64,000 nucleotides of DNA from Pseudomonas sp. GM41(2012). GTDB lineage: Bacteria; Pseudomonadota; Gammaproteobacteria; Pseudomonadales; Pseudomonadaceae. Position numbers and translations under genes: made by a program. The notes under the pieces were generated by a model. That model saw only the letters and a program-made list of their open reading frames with translations, did no database searches and was not told the origin of the DNA. Within the stretch, counting starts at the first letter, position 1; each line of letters starts with the position of its first letter. The stretch spans positions 216,338 to 280,337 of the forward strand of contig NZ_AKJN02000012.1 of assembly GCF_000282315.2 (NCBI RefSeq), written 5' to 3'. Of the stretch, positions 56,319-64,000 are shown one piece after another.

Positions 56319-56507
56319 ATGCTGATTCTGACTCGTCGGTGCGCAGAAAGCCTGATTATTGGTGATGGCGAAATCACCGTGACCGTGCTCGGCGTCAAAG
56401 GAAATCAAGTGCGTATCGGTGTCAACGCCCCGAAAGAGGTTGCGGTCCACCGTGAGGAAATTTACCTGCGTATAAAGAAAGAGAAGGACGAAGAACCAAG
56501 CCATTAA
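56319..56507 (+). CDS. rsmA: CsrA/RsmA post-transcriptional regulator
   Basis: This 62-residue RNA-binding protein represses or alters translation of GGA-containing mRNAs in the Gac/Rsm system. Sequence: MLILTRRCAESLIIGDGEI, VLGVKGNQVRIGVNAP, then VHREEIYLRI. It follows lysC as in other Pseudomonas. Its own leader (GAGGAGAAAGG) contains a GGA-type ribosome site and could be self-regulated. Confidence 0.97.
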   Translation: MLILTRRCAESLIIGDGEITVTVLGVKGNQVRIGVNAPKEVAVHREEIYLRIKKEKDEEPSH

Positions 56508-56526
56508 TTTTTATCGTTTTTTATGT

Positions 56527-56555
56527 TTGCAAACGGGGAAGAAGCTGGTTAATAT
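56527..56555 (+). promoter_or_regulatory. Candidate tRNA-Ser promoter
   Basis: TTGCAA (56527-56532), a 17-base spacer and TAATAT (56550-56555) precede the tRNA-Ser gene. Confidence 0.5.
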
Positions 56556-56569
56556 ACGCCCCGTGTTGC

Positions 56570-56660
56570 GGAGAGCTGGCCGAGTGGCCGAAGGCGCTCC
56601 CCTGCTAAGGGAGTACACCTCAAAAGGGTGTCGGGGGTTCGAATCCCCCGTTCTCCGCCA
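56570..56660 (+). tRNA. tRNA-Ser(GCT)
   Basis: The 91-base gene has an acceptor stem GGAGAGC/GTTCTCC with encoded CCA, a long variable arm, TTCGAAT in the T loop, and anticodon GCT in CTCCCCTGCTAAGGGAG. It reads AGC/AGU serine codons. Confidence 0.97.
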
Positions 56661-56725
56661 TTATTTGCGTAGTACGTTGTAATCTGGCTTCTTCGGTAAG
56701 TGTTTGAAATTACTAGAAAAAGTGT

Positions 56726-56753
56726 TTGACATAGAGATTAGACGGCCTATAAT
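56726..56753 (+). promoter_or_regulatory. tRNA-Arg promoter
   Basis: TTGACA and TATAAT, both perfect consensus, are separated by 16 bases. The tRNA-Arg starts 15 bases after the -10 box. Confidence 0.9.
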
Positions 56754-56767
56754 GCGCGGCAACAAAT

Positions 56768-56844
56768 GCACTCGTAGCTCAGCTGGATAGAGTACTCGGC
56801 TACGAACCGAGCGGTCACAGGTTCGAATCCTGTCGAGTGCACCA
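56768..56844 (+). tRNA. tRNA-Arg(ACG), copy 1
   Basis: The 77-base gene has the acceptor stem GCACTCG/CGAGTGC with encoded ACCA, D-arm AGCTCAGCTGGATAGAG and anticodon ACG in TCGGCTACGAACCGA. The A is expected to become inosine, reading CGU, CGC and CGA. Confidence 0.97.
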
Positions 56845-56915
56845 TTTAAGAGTCATCTGCAGTAATGTGAATGACTTGGCTTCAACCAGTTGTGATCTGG
56901 TATAAAAACACAAAT

Positions 56916-56992
56916 GCACTCGTAGCTCAGCTGGATAGAGTACTCGGCTACGAACCGAGCGGTCACAGGTTCGAATCCTGTCGAGTGCACCA
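56916..56992 (+). tRNA. tRNA-Arg(ACG), copy 2
   Basis: This copy is identical over all 77 bases to the copy at 56768. It follows 71 bases later and probably shares its transcript. A weak TATAAA lies at 56901-56906 but without a good -35. Confidence 0.97.
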
Positions 56993-56997
56993 AACAC

Positions 56998-57030
56998 CAA
57001 AAAGCCCGCGTTTAACGCGGGCTTTTTGCC
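56998..57030. terminator. Bidirectional terminator after the tRNA cluster
   Basis: AAAAAGCCCGCG and CGCGGGCTTTTT form a strong hairpin with A and T runs at both ends. It ends the tRNA operon on the plus strand. On the other strand it overlaps the last codons of the neighbouring small protein gene. Confidence 0.93.
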
Positions 57031-57530
57031 GTCTGGGATTTGGCTTTTCCTTTGGTGCATCCTCTCTCGTCGAACTCAACGTGCGCGCTACGACCTCGCT
57101 GGGTGTCGTAACGGTAGCTCGTGGCTGAATTGCGAATATTGATCTTGTCTGGCTTGCCAAGGGCGCTCTCGACATCCTGCTGACTCATGCCGGCAACAAC
57201 CCGCTGATTGATGATCGCTTCGCGGCGTTCTTTAGCGCTGATGAGGTTTCCACATTTGTCCTCGGTCTTGCCGACGACGGTCGGATCTCTCCTTTTGATT
57301 TTCATACCTGATGTTTCGCGATTCTCGGCTTCTGGCATGAGAGCGGTCGTGCTGCCGGGTGTGAAAGTGCGGACATCCTGAAGCGAAAGGCTGTCTCCGG
57401 CCTTACAGCTCAACGAAGTGAAGGTAATGCGCCCGTTGGCCGCCTCGCAGCGGTGAACGGTCGTGGCAAGCGCCCAGGGCGACGGGCAGAGCAGGGTGAT
57501 CAACAAAAAACAATGTGCATTCGATGGCAT
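57012..57530 (-). CDS. Exported DUF4124-like protein with SmpA/OmlA-like segment
   Basis: The 172-residue protein has a signal peptide (MPSNAHCFLLITLLCPSPWALA) and TTVHRCEAANGRITFTSLSC, a DUF4124-like opening with two cysteines. A C-terminal segment, VVAGMSQQDVESALGKPDKI, recalls the SmpA/OmlA fold. Function is unknown. The start at 57530 has GGAGGA. Its stop lies within the tRNA terminator hairpin. Confidence 0.75.
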   Translation of the reverse strand: MPSNAHCFLLITLLCPSPWALATTVHRCEAANGRITFTSLSCKAGDSLSLQDVRTFTPGSTTALMPEAENRETSGMKIKRRDPTVVGKTEDKCGNLISAKERREAIINQRVVAGMSQQDVESALGKPDKINIRNSATSYRYDTQRGRSAHVEFDERGCTKGKAKSQTAKSPR

Positions 57531-57850
57531 CAAACGTCCTCCATGACGGTCCATCTGAAGGGTAGTCGTTACATTTTTCGGCCGTGGTGTGTTTTCTTTT
57601 CAGGATGAGTCGTCGCAGTTCCATGGATCAGGGCGGTGCTCAGGTTTGTCTTGCAAGCGCTTGTTTCAGCCACGATTTTTTAACGTTTAAAACCGTCGGG
57701 CGGTGTATCATTGCGCCCGTCAGCCCCGCCGGGGCTTGTGGAATACCTCCATGGACTTACCCAGTAGTTACTCAGTACCCCGTTTTTCCAATCATGAATT
57801 GACTGATTGATCCTTCCGGCGTGCCCCGCTGCTGGGAGTGGAGTTCGCCT
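57531..57850. other. Gene-free stretch, mgtE leader
   Basis: These 320 bases carry a small perfect hairpin, AGCCCC-GCC-GGGGCT (57722-57736), but no T run. They should contain the promoters of the divergent mgtE and DUF4124-like genes. Nothing else is supportable. Confidence 0.5.
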
Positions 57851-59293
57851 ATGTCTGAAGTTGAAGTAAAGAAAACGCAGGAAAGCTTGCAGGACCGCCT
57901 CGCTCAAGTTGTTGAGCTGCTGCAGCGTCAGCGGGTGGTCGAAGACCTGACTCACCGCCAGGAAGGTCCGCATCACGACCGGGTCGAGAACCTGGTTCAC
58001 CGGCAAAACCTCGTCGAGTTGCAACGCAAGCTCGATGATCTGCACTCCGCCGACGTCGCCTACATCCTTGAAGCCTTGCCGCTGGACGATCGTCTGACGC
58101 TCTGGCAATTGGTCAAGGCCGATCGCGACGGCGACATTCTGCTCGAAGTATCCGATTCGGTTCGTGAAACGCTGATCGCCGACATGGACGATCACGAGCT
58201 CCTGGCTGCGGCCAAGGACATGGACGCCGACGAACTTGCAGACCTGGCCTCCGAGCTGCCGCGAGACGTCGTCCACGAGCTGATGGAAACCCTCGATGGT
58301 CAGCAGCGTGAGCGCGTCCGCTCTGCGTTGTCCTACGACGAGGAGCAGGTCGGTGCGTTGATGGACTTCGAGATGGTGACGATCCGTGAGGATGTCAGTC
58401 TCGAAGTGGTTTTGCGTTACCTGCGGCGCCTCAAGGAGTTGCCAAGCCACACGGACAAGCTGTTCGTGGTCGATTACGACGGCGTGCTCAAGGGCGTGTT
58501 GCCAATCAAGCGTTTGCTGGTGAACGACCCGGAAAAACAGGTTTCTGAAGTCATGGCCAGCGACCCGGTGAGTTTTCACCCGGACGAAGACGCCTATGAC
58601 GCTGCTCAGGCGTTCGAACGTTACGACTTGATCTCGGCGCCTGTAGTCGACAAGAACGGCAAGCTGATCGGCCGTCTGACCATCGATGAAATGGTCGACC
58701 TGATTCGTGAAGAGAGCGAAAACGAAGTTCTCAACATGGCGGGTCTGCGTGAAGAGGAAGATATTTTTGCGTCAGTCTGGAAATCCCTGCGTAACCGTTG
58801 GGCCTGGCTGGCAATTAACCTGATCACCGCATTCATCGCATCCAGGGTGATTGGTCTTTTCGAAGGCTCCATCGAGAAATTGGTGGCGTTGGCGGCACTG
58901 ATGCCGATCGTGGCGGGTATCGGTGGCAACTCGGGTAACCAGACGATCACCATGATCGTTCGGGCCATGGCGCTGGATCAGGTCAGCACCGGCAACACTT
59001 CGCGCCTGATGCGCAAGGAGTTGGCGGTAGGTCTGATCAATGGCCTGGTCTGGGGCGGTGTGATCGGTGTCGTCGCCTATCTGTTGTATGGCAGTTGGTC
59101 TCTGGGGGTAGTGATGACCGCTGCCATGACGCTCAACCTATTGCTGGCGGCATTGGCGGGGGTGTTGATTCCCATGACCCTGGCGCGGCTTGGGCGCGAT
59201 CCTGCGATGGGCGCCAGTGTGATGATCACCGCTATGACGGACAGTGGCGGGTTCTTCATCTTTCTCGGGTTGGCGACGATCTTCCTGCTCTGA
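57851..59293 (+). CDS. mgtE: Magnesium transporter MgtE
   Basis: This 480-residue Mg2+ channel has an N-terminal superhelical domain and two CBS domains (about residues 125-260), with FEMVTIREDVSLEVVLRYLRR and IGRLTIDEMVDLIREE. The C-terminal five-helix membrane domain contains the MgtE pore motif LMPIVAGIGGNSGNQT and DSGGFFIFLGLAT at its end. The ATG at 57851 gives the family start. The gene order rsmA-tRNA-mgtE is as in P. aeruginosa, but the alp lysis genes are absent here. Confidence 0.96.
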   Translation: MSEVEVKKTQESLQDRLAQVVELLQRQRVVEDLTHRQEGPHHDRVENLVHRQNLVELQRKLDDLHSADVAYILEALPLDDRLTLWQLVKADRDGDILLEVSDSVRETLIADMDDHELLAAAKDMDADELADLASELPRDVVHELMETLDGQQRERVRSALSYDEEQVGALMDFEMVTIREDVSLEVVLRYLRRLKELPSHTDKLFVVDYDGVLKGVLPIKRLLVNDPEKQVSEVMASDPVSFHPDEDAYDAAQAFERYDLISAPVVDKNGKLIGRLTIDEMVDLIREESENEVLNMAGLREEEDIFASVWKSLRNRWAWLAINLITAFIASRVIGLFEGSIEKLVALAALMPIVAGIGGNSGNQTITMIVRAMALDQVSTGNTSRLMRKELAVGLINGLVWGGVIGVVAYLLYGSWSLGVVMTAAMTLNLLLAALAGVLIPMTLARLGRDPAMGASVMITAMTDSGGFFIFLGLATIFLL

Positions 59294-59305
59294 CTTATCG
59301 ACATT

Positions 59306-59337
59306 AAAAACCCGCCAATCAATCGGCGGGTTTTTTT
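59306..59337 (+). terminator. Rho-independent terminator of mgtE
   Basis: AAAAACCCGCC and GGCGGGTTTTTTT enclose an 8-base loop. Confidence 0.9.
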
Positions 59338-59354
59338 ATGCCCGAATTTCAGGC

Positions 59355-59382
59355 AAAAAAAAGCCAGCGATTAAGCTGGCTT
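59355..59382 (-). terminator. Rho-independent terminator of amrZ
   Basis: AAGCCAGC and GCTGGCTT pair, followed on the minus strand by TTTTTT. It lies 17 bases after the amrZ stop. Confidence 0.85.
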
Positions 59383-59398
59383 GAACTTTCGGATGAAA

Positions 59399-59725
59399 TC
59401 AGGAAGCGTCTGTGGCCATTTCGGCATCATGCGCAATCAGCGAAACAAGGGCATTCTGCTGACGGTGGGAGAGTTGGCGGAAGCGTTGCAGCAGTTCACG
59501 TTCGTGCAATGACAGCTCCGGGCTGTCCAGGCGCATGCTCAATTCTTCGCCCAGCGCGCCTTCTTGAATAAGGCTCTGTTCAAGGCGCGCGATGATTTCG
59601 GAGTTCATGCTGCGATGATGATTGCGAGCCACCTCGGCAATGCGTTCACGCATTCCGTCTGGCAGACGTACGACGAACTTGTCAGCCGTACGGCTGGAAT
59701 AAATTGCCTGTTTCAATGGGCGCAT
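59399..59725 (-). CDS. amrZ: Alginate and motility regulator Z (ribbon-helix-helix)
   Basis: The 108-residue DNA-binding protein has the Arc-type RHH core ADKFVVRLPDGMRERIAEVARNHHRSMNSEIIARLEQ and the conserved C-terminal part SPELSLHERELLQRFRQL that supports tetramer formation. In Pseudomonas AmrZ controls alginate, motility, biofilm and c-di-GMP genes and represses its own promoter. The leader upstream should hold that operator. Confidence 0.95.
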   Translation of the reverse strand: MRPLKQAIYSSRTADKFVVRLPDGMRERIAEVARNHHRSMNSEIIARLEQSLIQEGALGEELSMRLDSPELSLHERELLQRFRQLSHRQQNALVSLIAHDAEMATDAS

Positions 59726-60111
59726 ATATTTAACCGGTTAGTTCAGGGGAGCGGTTCTCGGGATTGGCCGCAGGATGTCTGATAGGACAAGCGGTCTGGC
59801 CAAATGTTCAACCTGAATTGATAGAGGCTCGCATCATGCCTCAAAGTAGCCAGTTCATTGGCGTCAATTCTGTGACAAATATTGAACTGGATAAAGGCGT
59901 TATGCCAGCACCAATTATCAGAAATGCGGACTGGTTTGAAAAGTTTGCCCTGGTCCGTATTGCTGGCCGTTTCCTCTTGCCCGACAGGTGATGTCCTGAG
60001 ACGCCTGAAGGCGCATGCTGTGCAGATTCGATCAGCGTTCCTTACTGGTACAGGATAGTGGCAATTGGCCGATTTACTAGGGGAAGACATGCAGTGCGAG
60101 GTGATTTCAAG
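59726..60111. other. Gene-free stretch between amrZ and phnN
   Basis: About 386 bases between divergent genes. Open frames within it lack support. It should contain the amrZ autoregulated promoter, but I could not define a single confident operator. Confidence 0.5.
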
Positions 60112-60684
60112 ATGGATGGCAGGCTGATTTACTTGATGGGGCCTTCTGGGTCCGGCAAGGACAGCCTCATCGAAGCCGCTCGAGAGCCGTTGCAGACGCT
60201 CAATTGTGAAGTGGTGCGTCGGGTCATCACGCGGTCGGCCGAATCAGTGGGCGAGGAGGCGATTGGCGTTTCCCGGGAAGAGTTCGAGCAGCGCAGAGTC
60301 GAGGGCGATTTCGCGCTGTGCTGGAACGCCAATGGCCTGGATTACGGTATTCCGATCGAAATAGATCAATGGCTCAATGACGGTCGGCACGTCTTGGTCA
60401 ACGGCTCTCGCGGCCATCTGGCTCAGGCGCTGCACCGGTATCCAACGCTATTGCCGGTTCTTTTGACGGTCAAGGATGAAGTGCTGCGAGAGCGTCTGCT
60501 GCGCCGTGGTCGCGAAAGTGTTGCTGAGATTGAAGCGAGGCTGCACCGTAATGGGTTATTCACGGCAGAGGGTTCAATCGGTGACGCGCAGATCCATCGA
60601 CTCGACAATTCAGGCGAACTGTCCACCACAGTTGCCCATCTGCTGGACCTGTTGAGGATTAACGCAGTACCGGATCGAACTTGA
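60112..60684 (+). CDS. phnN: Ribose 1,5-bisphosphate phosphokinase
   Basis: The 190-residue enzyme phosphorylates ribose 1,5-bisphosphate to PRPP in the C-P lyase pathway. It has a P-loop LMGPSGSGKDSLIEAA and the guanylate-kinase-like segment FEQRRVEGDFALCWNANGLDYGIP. The start at 60112 follows GAGGTGA. No other phn gene lies in the window, although in P. aeruginosa amrZ adjoins the phn operon. It overlaps the 3' end of the convergent PA3371-like gene by 26 bases. Confidence 0.88.
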   Translation: MDGRLIYLMGPSGSGKDSLIEAAREPLQTLNCEVVRRVITRSAESVGEEAIGVSREEFEQRRVEGDFALCWNANGLDYGIPIEIDQWLNDGRHVLVNGSRGHLAQALHRYPTLLPVLLTVKDEVLRERLLRRGRESVAEIEARLHRNGLFTAEGSIGDAQIHRLDNSGELSTTVAHLLDLLRINAVPDRT

Positions 60685-60838
60685 TCTTGCGCCCGGCAAT
60701 CAGCGCCAGCACAAACAGAGCACCGAACACGCCGCTGGCGATCAAAGGCAGGGTGACGACCGTATCCTGGACCACTGACAGATGAAGAATGCCGCTCAGT
60801 AAGGCGAGGATGAAAAACCCTGCGGCTGATTTGGACAT
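60659..60838 (-). CDS. PA3371-like small membrane protein
   Basis: The 59-residue protein MSKSAAGFFILALLSGILHL... has two hydrophobic segments separated by SVVQDTVVT, and a basic tail AGRKIKFDPVL. It matches the small Pseudomonas family named after PA3371, which lies near phnN in P. aeruginosa. Function is unknown. The start at 60838 is the second ATG, with AGGAGC before it. Confidence 0.75.
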   Translation of the reverse strand: MSKSAAGFFILALLSGILHLSVVQDTVVTLPLIASGVFGALFVLALIAGRKIKFDPVLR

Positions 60839-60861
60839 GCGGTGCTCCTGATGGGGGTGAT

Positions 60862-61095
60862 TCAAAATACCAAACGTTCTGAAGACTGAGCCGGCAGCAG
60901 AATGCCCTCCTGGCTCACCTCTTGGCTGACAAAGCTGCGCTGATCGCCCATTACCGCCAGTTGAGGTGCTCTTTGCACCTGAAGGTAATGAGGCATGCGT
61001 TGAGCAACCGGCTCAACACCGCTCTCGGGGGCAAAATGAAAGCCCAGCAGAATCGCCAGTGCGGTCGCGATCGAGAGTAAAAGGGCGCTGTTCAT
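60862..61095 (-). CDS. Small membrane-anchored protein of unknown function
   Basis: The 77-residue product has one N-terminal hydrophobic segment (NSALLLSIATALAILLGFHFA) and a soluble tail (MPHYLQVQRAPQLAVMGDQ). I do not recognise a family. It lies directly upstream of the PA3371-like gene and is probably co-transcribed. GGAGGC precedes the ATG. Confidence 0.6.
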   Translation of the reverse strand: MNSALLLSIATALAILLGFHFAPESGVEPVAQRMPHYLQVQRAPQLAVMGDQRSFVSQEVSQEGILLPAQSSERLVF

Positions 61096-61387
61096 GAGGC
61101 TTGCCTCCGTTGTTCTTCGAGAACAGCTAAAGCAGCTCGCATGCCAAGAGTCTAACGGTAATTAAATCCTTTAAAAACAATGAATTAAGATATTTGCCCG
61201 AAGTGCCTGCATTGCATTTTGCAATGATGGCATTTTGCGGTGATGCAATTTGCACGGTAAACAAAGCCACGCTCCTGCGAGGCGTCTGCCTACACTTAAA
61301 AAGCCCAACGGACGACATGACAAAAGCAGGCCTGCCCGTTAACATGCTTGCCGTCCATCGCACCGCGTTTCTTCGTGGTCGATCTGT

Positions 61388-61464
61388 GTCTCAGTAGCTC
61401 AATTGGATAGAGCATCCCCCTCCTAAGGGGAAGGTTGGCAGTTCGAACCTGCCCTGGGACACCA
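61388..61464 (+). tRNA. tRNA-Arg(CCT)
   Basis: The 77-base gene has acceptor stem GTCTCAG/CTGGGAC with encoded CCA, D-arm AGCTCAATTGGATAGAG, T-loop TTCGAAC, and anticodon CCT in CCCCCTCCTAAGGGG. It reads AGG. Confidence 0.95.
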
Positions 61465-61472
61465 TAAATTTG

Positions 61473-61508
61473 AAAGCCCCACGCAGAGTGATCTGGTGGG
61501 GCTTTTTT
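61473..61508. terminator. Terminator between tRNA-Arg(CCT) and the RTX gene
   Basis: AAAGCCCCAC and GTGGGGCTTT form a strong stem with T runs on the plus strand and A-rich sequence on the other side, so it can serve both convergent genes. Confidence 0.88.
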
Positions 61509-61547
61509 GTGGCTGTCTGCAGCGGTGGATTCAACTCCAGCCCAATA

Positions 61548-64000
61548 TCAAGCCGTCAGCGTATGGTCAGCCTCCCCAAACCAGGTGCGCACCAGATCGG
61601 TACCGCTCGTGCCCGTGTTGGCAAGAACCGCCACATCGGCGAAGTTCGTACCATTGGCTGCGCCATCGACATCCACCTTCACGGTGATGTCGCTGCCGGA
61701 CTGTGCCAGTTGGACAAAGTCGGACACCTGGCTGGTGCCGTTAACGAAGTTGGCGTTGAGCAGTGCGGAGAGGTCGACTGTGTCACCTTCGGCGAAGTTG
61801 TAGTCGAGAATATGGTCGCCGCCTTCATTCACGTTGAAGTAGGCGAACACATCGGCTCCCGCGCCACCGCTGAGCGTGTCCTCCCCGCCACGACCCACAA
61901 TGATGTCGTTGCCGTCGCCGCCACTGATTACGTCCGCCGCCATAGTCCCCACCAGTGTGCCGCTGGATTCGCCGTGGTAACTGACCTGGGTGCCGGCCTC
62001 GCCGCCGTCGGTGGCCTGGAAGTCATTCACCGAATAGTGCCCCAGCAGATTCACTTCAGCCCGGTGCACACCGTCATCCACCGTCAGCAGGCCGCCGGCG
62101 CCAGAGGCGTTGGCGTTGTAGCTGAGTTGGGTGTTGGCGCCGAAGGCGAGATCGCCGAAGGTCAGCATGTCATCGCTTTCCAGACCGAGGATGCCGACCA
62201 GCGAGCCCGCCGCTTCGGCCTGTGCGATCACCAGCGTGCCCGCACCTTCGCCGTGGAAGGCGACTGAGGTATGGGCAGTGCCATCGAAGCTCAGGGTTGC
62301 GTCGCCGTCGATAGTGGCGCTGCCATTGCCGGTCACGTCGGCCAGCAGGTGCAGGTCGCCACCATTGGCCCACAGGTGGCCGGAGTTGTCGACCACACTG
62401 GCCACCGTCATGCCGCCTGTACCCGTAGATTCCAGCACTCCGCTGTTGGTGATGGTGTGGGTGCCGGTGTCGAGCACCAGGCTGTTCACTCCGCTGGCCA
62501 GGATCAGCCCCGCATTGACCAATATCATCTGCCCTGCGCCCAACTGGCCGGCGCCGGAAATGCGGTTGTCGACGTTGGTCAGCACGGTGTCGGCGCTGCC
62601 GCCGAAAATCACGTTCTGCGCGCTGTCGGATAGCTGCACTTGACCGCCACCGGTCAAGGTTGCGCCACGAAACAGAATCTCAAGGTGGGTCGCACTGCCG
62701 GTGGAGCCGAGCTCGATCGTGCCGCTGTTATGGATGCTGCCACCGAACGGCATGATCGCGCCGTCGGCAATGCTGAGGGTACCGGCGTTGTTGGTGAGCG
62801 GGTCCACATCGAACTGGAAGTTCGCTTCGCTCAAGTCCGCCGCATCGACACCTTTGAGGGTGACCGTCTGGCCGGAGCCGATGTTGACCAGCGCATCGCC
62901 GTTTGCGTCGTTAGTGATACTCAAGTCAGCATAACCAGTGACACCGGTGAAGCCGATCAAGTCGATCTTGTCTGCTGCGACATCGAAATTGTAGATCTGG
63001 TTGTTGCCGATCGGCTGGGCGAAGACGAACGTGTCGGCGCCAGTCGAGCCGGTCAGGTTGTCGTCGATGGACAAGGCGAAGATCGGTGAGCCAGGGGCGT
63101 AGGCTTCGACGTTGTCAGCCACAAACGCATTGCCCGTGCTTCCGTCAGCGTTGGTCCAACTCATGCTGACGCTAAGTACCACCGCGCCTGCGAAATCCGT
63201 TGGCGTGGTAACGGTCAGCGCGGTCGGATCGTTCGTCTGCACAGTCCATGTGCCGTCGCCGTTGTTAATCCCCTCGTTCAAGCTCCAGCCTGAACGAACA
63301 CCGCCGACCGTGACCGTGGTGGCCCCGAAGTGATCCGCCAACGGGTCAGTCAGCGCCAAGTTAATGGGTTCGCCAGCGACGCCTGCGGGATGCGTTGCTG
63401 AGAGCGTATTCGTTCCCGTGCCGAACGCACTGCTACCTCCCCCGGCGCCAGGATCGGCTTTGTTCCCAAACGTGCCTGAGGTTTGATCCCAGGCCTTGTA
63501 ACTAAGACTACCGCTATTCCCAGACCCTGCAATACGCACTCGGTCAACGTCACGTAGCAGCAGTGCGGAACTAGTGGTCACTGTGCCAATGCTGTTCCAC
63601 GTCGAGCCCCCGTCGGTTGAAAACTGCCAATTGCCTCCGCCGTTCGCACTTAGGTTCGTGATGGCAATACCACCGACCGCCCCCGTGTCGACATCGGTGG
63701 AGCTCCGGAATGAACTCACTAACTGGCCGCTATTGGCGTTTATAGTTGTCGGGCTCTGCGTCGTCACAACCGGCGCGTCGTTAACGGCGGTGATGTTGAT
63801 GTTGATCGTGTCGCTGTCGCTCAACGCACCACCCGTGCCCGTGTTGCCGCCGTCATTGGTCACCATGGTCAGGGTGACCGCACCATTGGCATTGGCAACC
63901 GGGGTGTAGTTCGGCTGGTTGGCGACCGTGCCCAGATAAGTGTTGATGTTGCTGAGCGTGCCCGTGAGCACGATGCTGCTGGTGCCTGAGCCGCTGACCG
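61548..64000 (-). CDS. RTX-like large secreted protein, C-terminal part (runs off the right edge)
   Basis: The visible 817 residues are the C-terminal part of a larger protein; the frame is still open at the window end. The start of the visible part has cadherin/VCBS-like repeats (DSDTININITAVNDAPVV). A region rich in N/G/T follows. Near the C-terminus lies an RTX calcium-binding nonapeptide run (GGDGNDIIVGRGGEDTLSGG) and a type I secretion target segment (GADVFAYFNVNEGGDHILDYNFAEGD). I infer a secreted or surface adhesin; the exporter genes are not in view. The terminator at 61473-61508 lies beyond its stop. Confidence 0.85.
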   Translation of the reverse strand, partial: VSGSGTSSIVLTGTLSNINTYLGTVANQPNYTPVANANGAVTLTMVTNDGGNTGTGGALSDSDTININITAVNDAPVVTTQSPTTINANSGQLVSSFRSSTDVDTGAVGGIAITNLSANGGGNWQFSTDGGSTWNSIGTVTTSSALLLRDVDRVRIAGSGNSGSLSYKAWDQTSGTFGNKADPGAGGGSSAFGTGTNTLSATHPAGVAGEPINLALTDPLADHFGATTVTVGGVRSGWSLNEGINNGDGTWTVQTNDPTALTVTTPTDFAGAVVLSVSMSWTNADGSTGNAFVADNVEAYAPGSPIFALSIDDNLTGSTGADTFVFAQPIGNNQIYNFDVAADKIDLIGFTGVTGYADLSITNDANGDALVNIGSGQTVTLKGVDAADLSEANFQFDVDPLTNNAGTLSIADGAIMPFGGSIHNSGTIELGSTGSATHLEILFRGATLTGGGQVQLSDSAQNVIFGGSADTVLTNVDNRISGAGQLGAGQMILVNAGLILASGVNSLVLDTGTHTITNSGVLESTGTGGMTVASVVDNSGHLWANGGDLHLLADVTGNGSATIDGDATLSFDGTAHTSVAFHGEGAGTLVIAQAEAAGSLVGILGLESDDMLTFGDLAFGANTQLSYNANASGAGGLLTVDDGVHRAEVNLLGHYSVNDFQATDGGEAGTQVSYHGESSGTLVGTMAADVISGGDGNDIIVGRGGEDTLSGGAGADVFAYFNVNEGGDHILDYNFAEGDTVDLSALLNANFVNGTSQVSDFVQLAQSGSDITVKVDVDGAANGTNFADVAVLANTGTSGTDLVRTWFGEADHTLTA

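Noticed and set aside
59764..59991. A possible 75-residue gene between amrZ and phnN
   Set aside because: No convincing ribosome site or family; it probably reflects chance in the amrZ leader.

Overview
The window looks like chromosome from a Pseudomonas of the fluorescens group. It is GC-rich and carries Pseudomonas-typical small families (DUF2025, DUF2790, PA3371-like, AmrZ, RsmA/CsrA). It has many REP/REPIN-type inverted repeats between genes. The gene order acsA - aotJQMOP - argR - aruCFGDB - small His-rich protein - aruE - alaS - lysC - rsmA is the order known from P. aeruginosa. About 60 protein genes, four tRNAs, one FMN riboswitch and part of a large RTX-type secreted protein gene are visible.

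Region 1 (1-20 kb) is a mixed housekeeping and regulatory stretch. It holds a PPOX flavoprotein and a GNAT enzyme, a SnoaL-like protein, and a YCII protein translationally coupled to an ECF42-type sigma factor. It also has a LysR regulator divergent from a PACE efflux pump, a PiT phosphate transporter, a ZntB/CorA-type channel, a chemoreceptor, a soluble GAF histidine kinase, a PepSY protein and GlpQ. A CTP-synthase-like amidotransferase/monooxygenase pair lies divergent from a LysR gene. A TetR regulator lies divergent from an MBL-fold hydrolase, with two similar palindromes between them.

Region 2 (18.6-28.4 kb) is the most variable part. It has two small HTH proteins, an AraC regulator and a TauE-type exporter, two unrecognised or DUF6933-like proteins, and an unrecognised protein with a Cys/His cluster. 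A candidate modification-dependent (McrA-like) HNH endonuclease and a lone Bro-N protein follow. nrdB, a secreted 13-residue-repeat protein and a DUF2790 protein complete it.

Region 3 (28.7-50 kb) is the arginine uptake and succinyltransferase (AST) catabolism block: acetyl-CoA synthetase, the arginine/ornithine ABC transporter, its regulator ArgR, and all AST enzymes. Candidate ArgR half-sites precede aotJ and aruC. A 1621-residue leucine-rich-repeat toxin-like gene sits on the opposite strand between argR and aruC.

Region 4 (50-64 kb) holds FMN-riboswitch-controlled ribH, threonine aldolase, alaS, lysC (with a candidate internal start for a beta subunit), rsmA/csrA, tRNA-Ser(GCT) and two identical tRNA-Arg(ACG). 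mgtE, amrZ and an isolated phnN follow, then small membrane proteins and tRNA-Arg(CCT). The C-terminal half of a type I-secreted RTX-like protein runs off the right edge.
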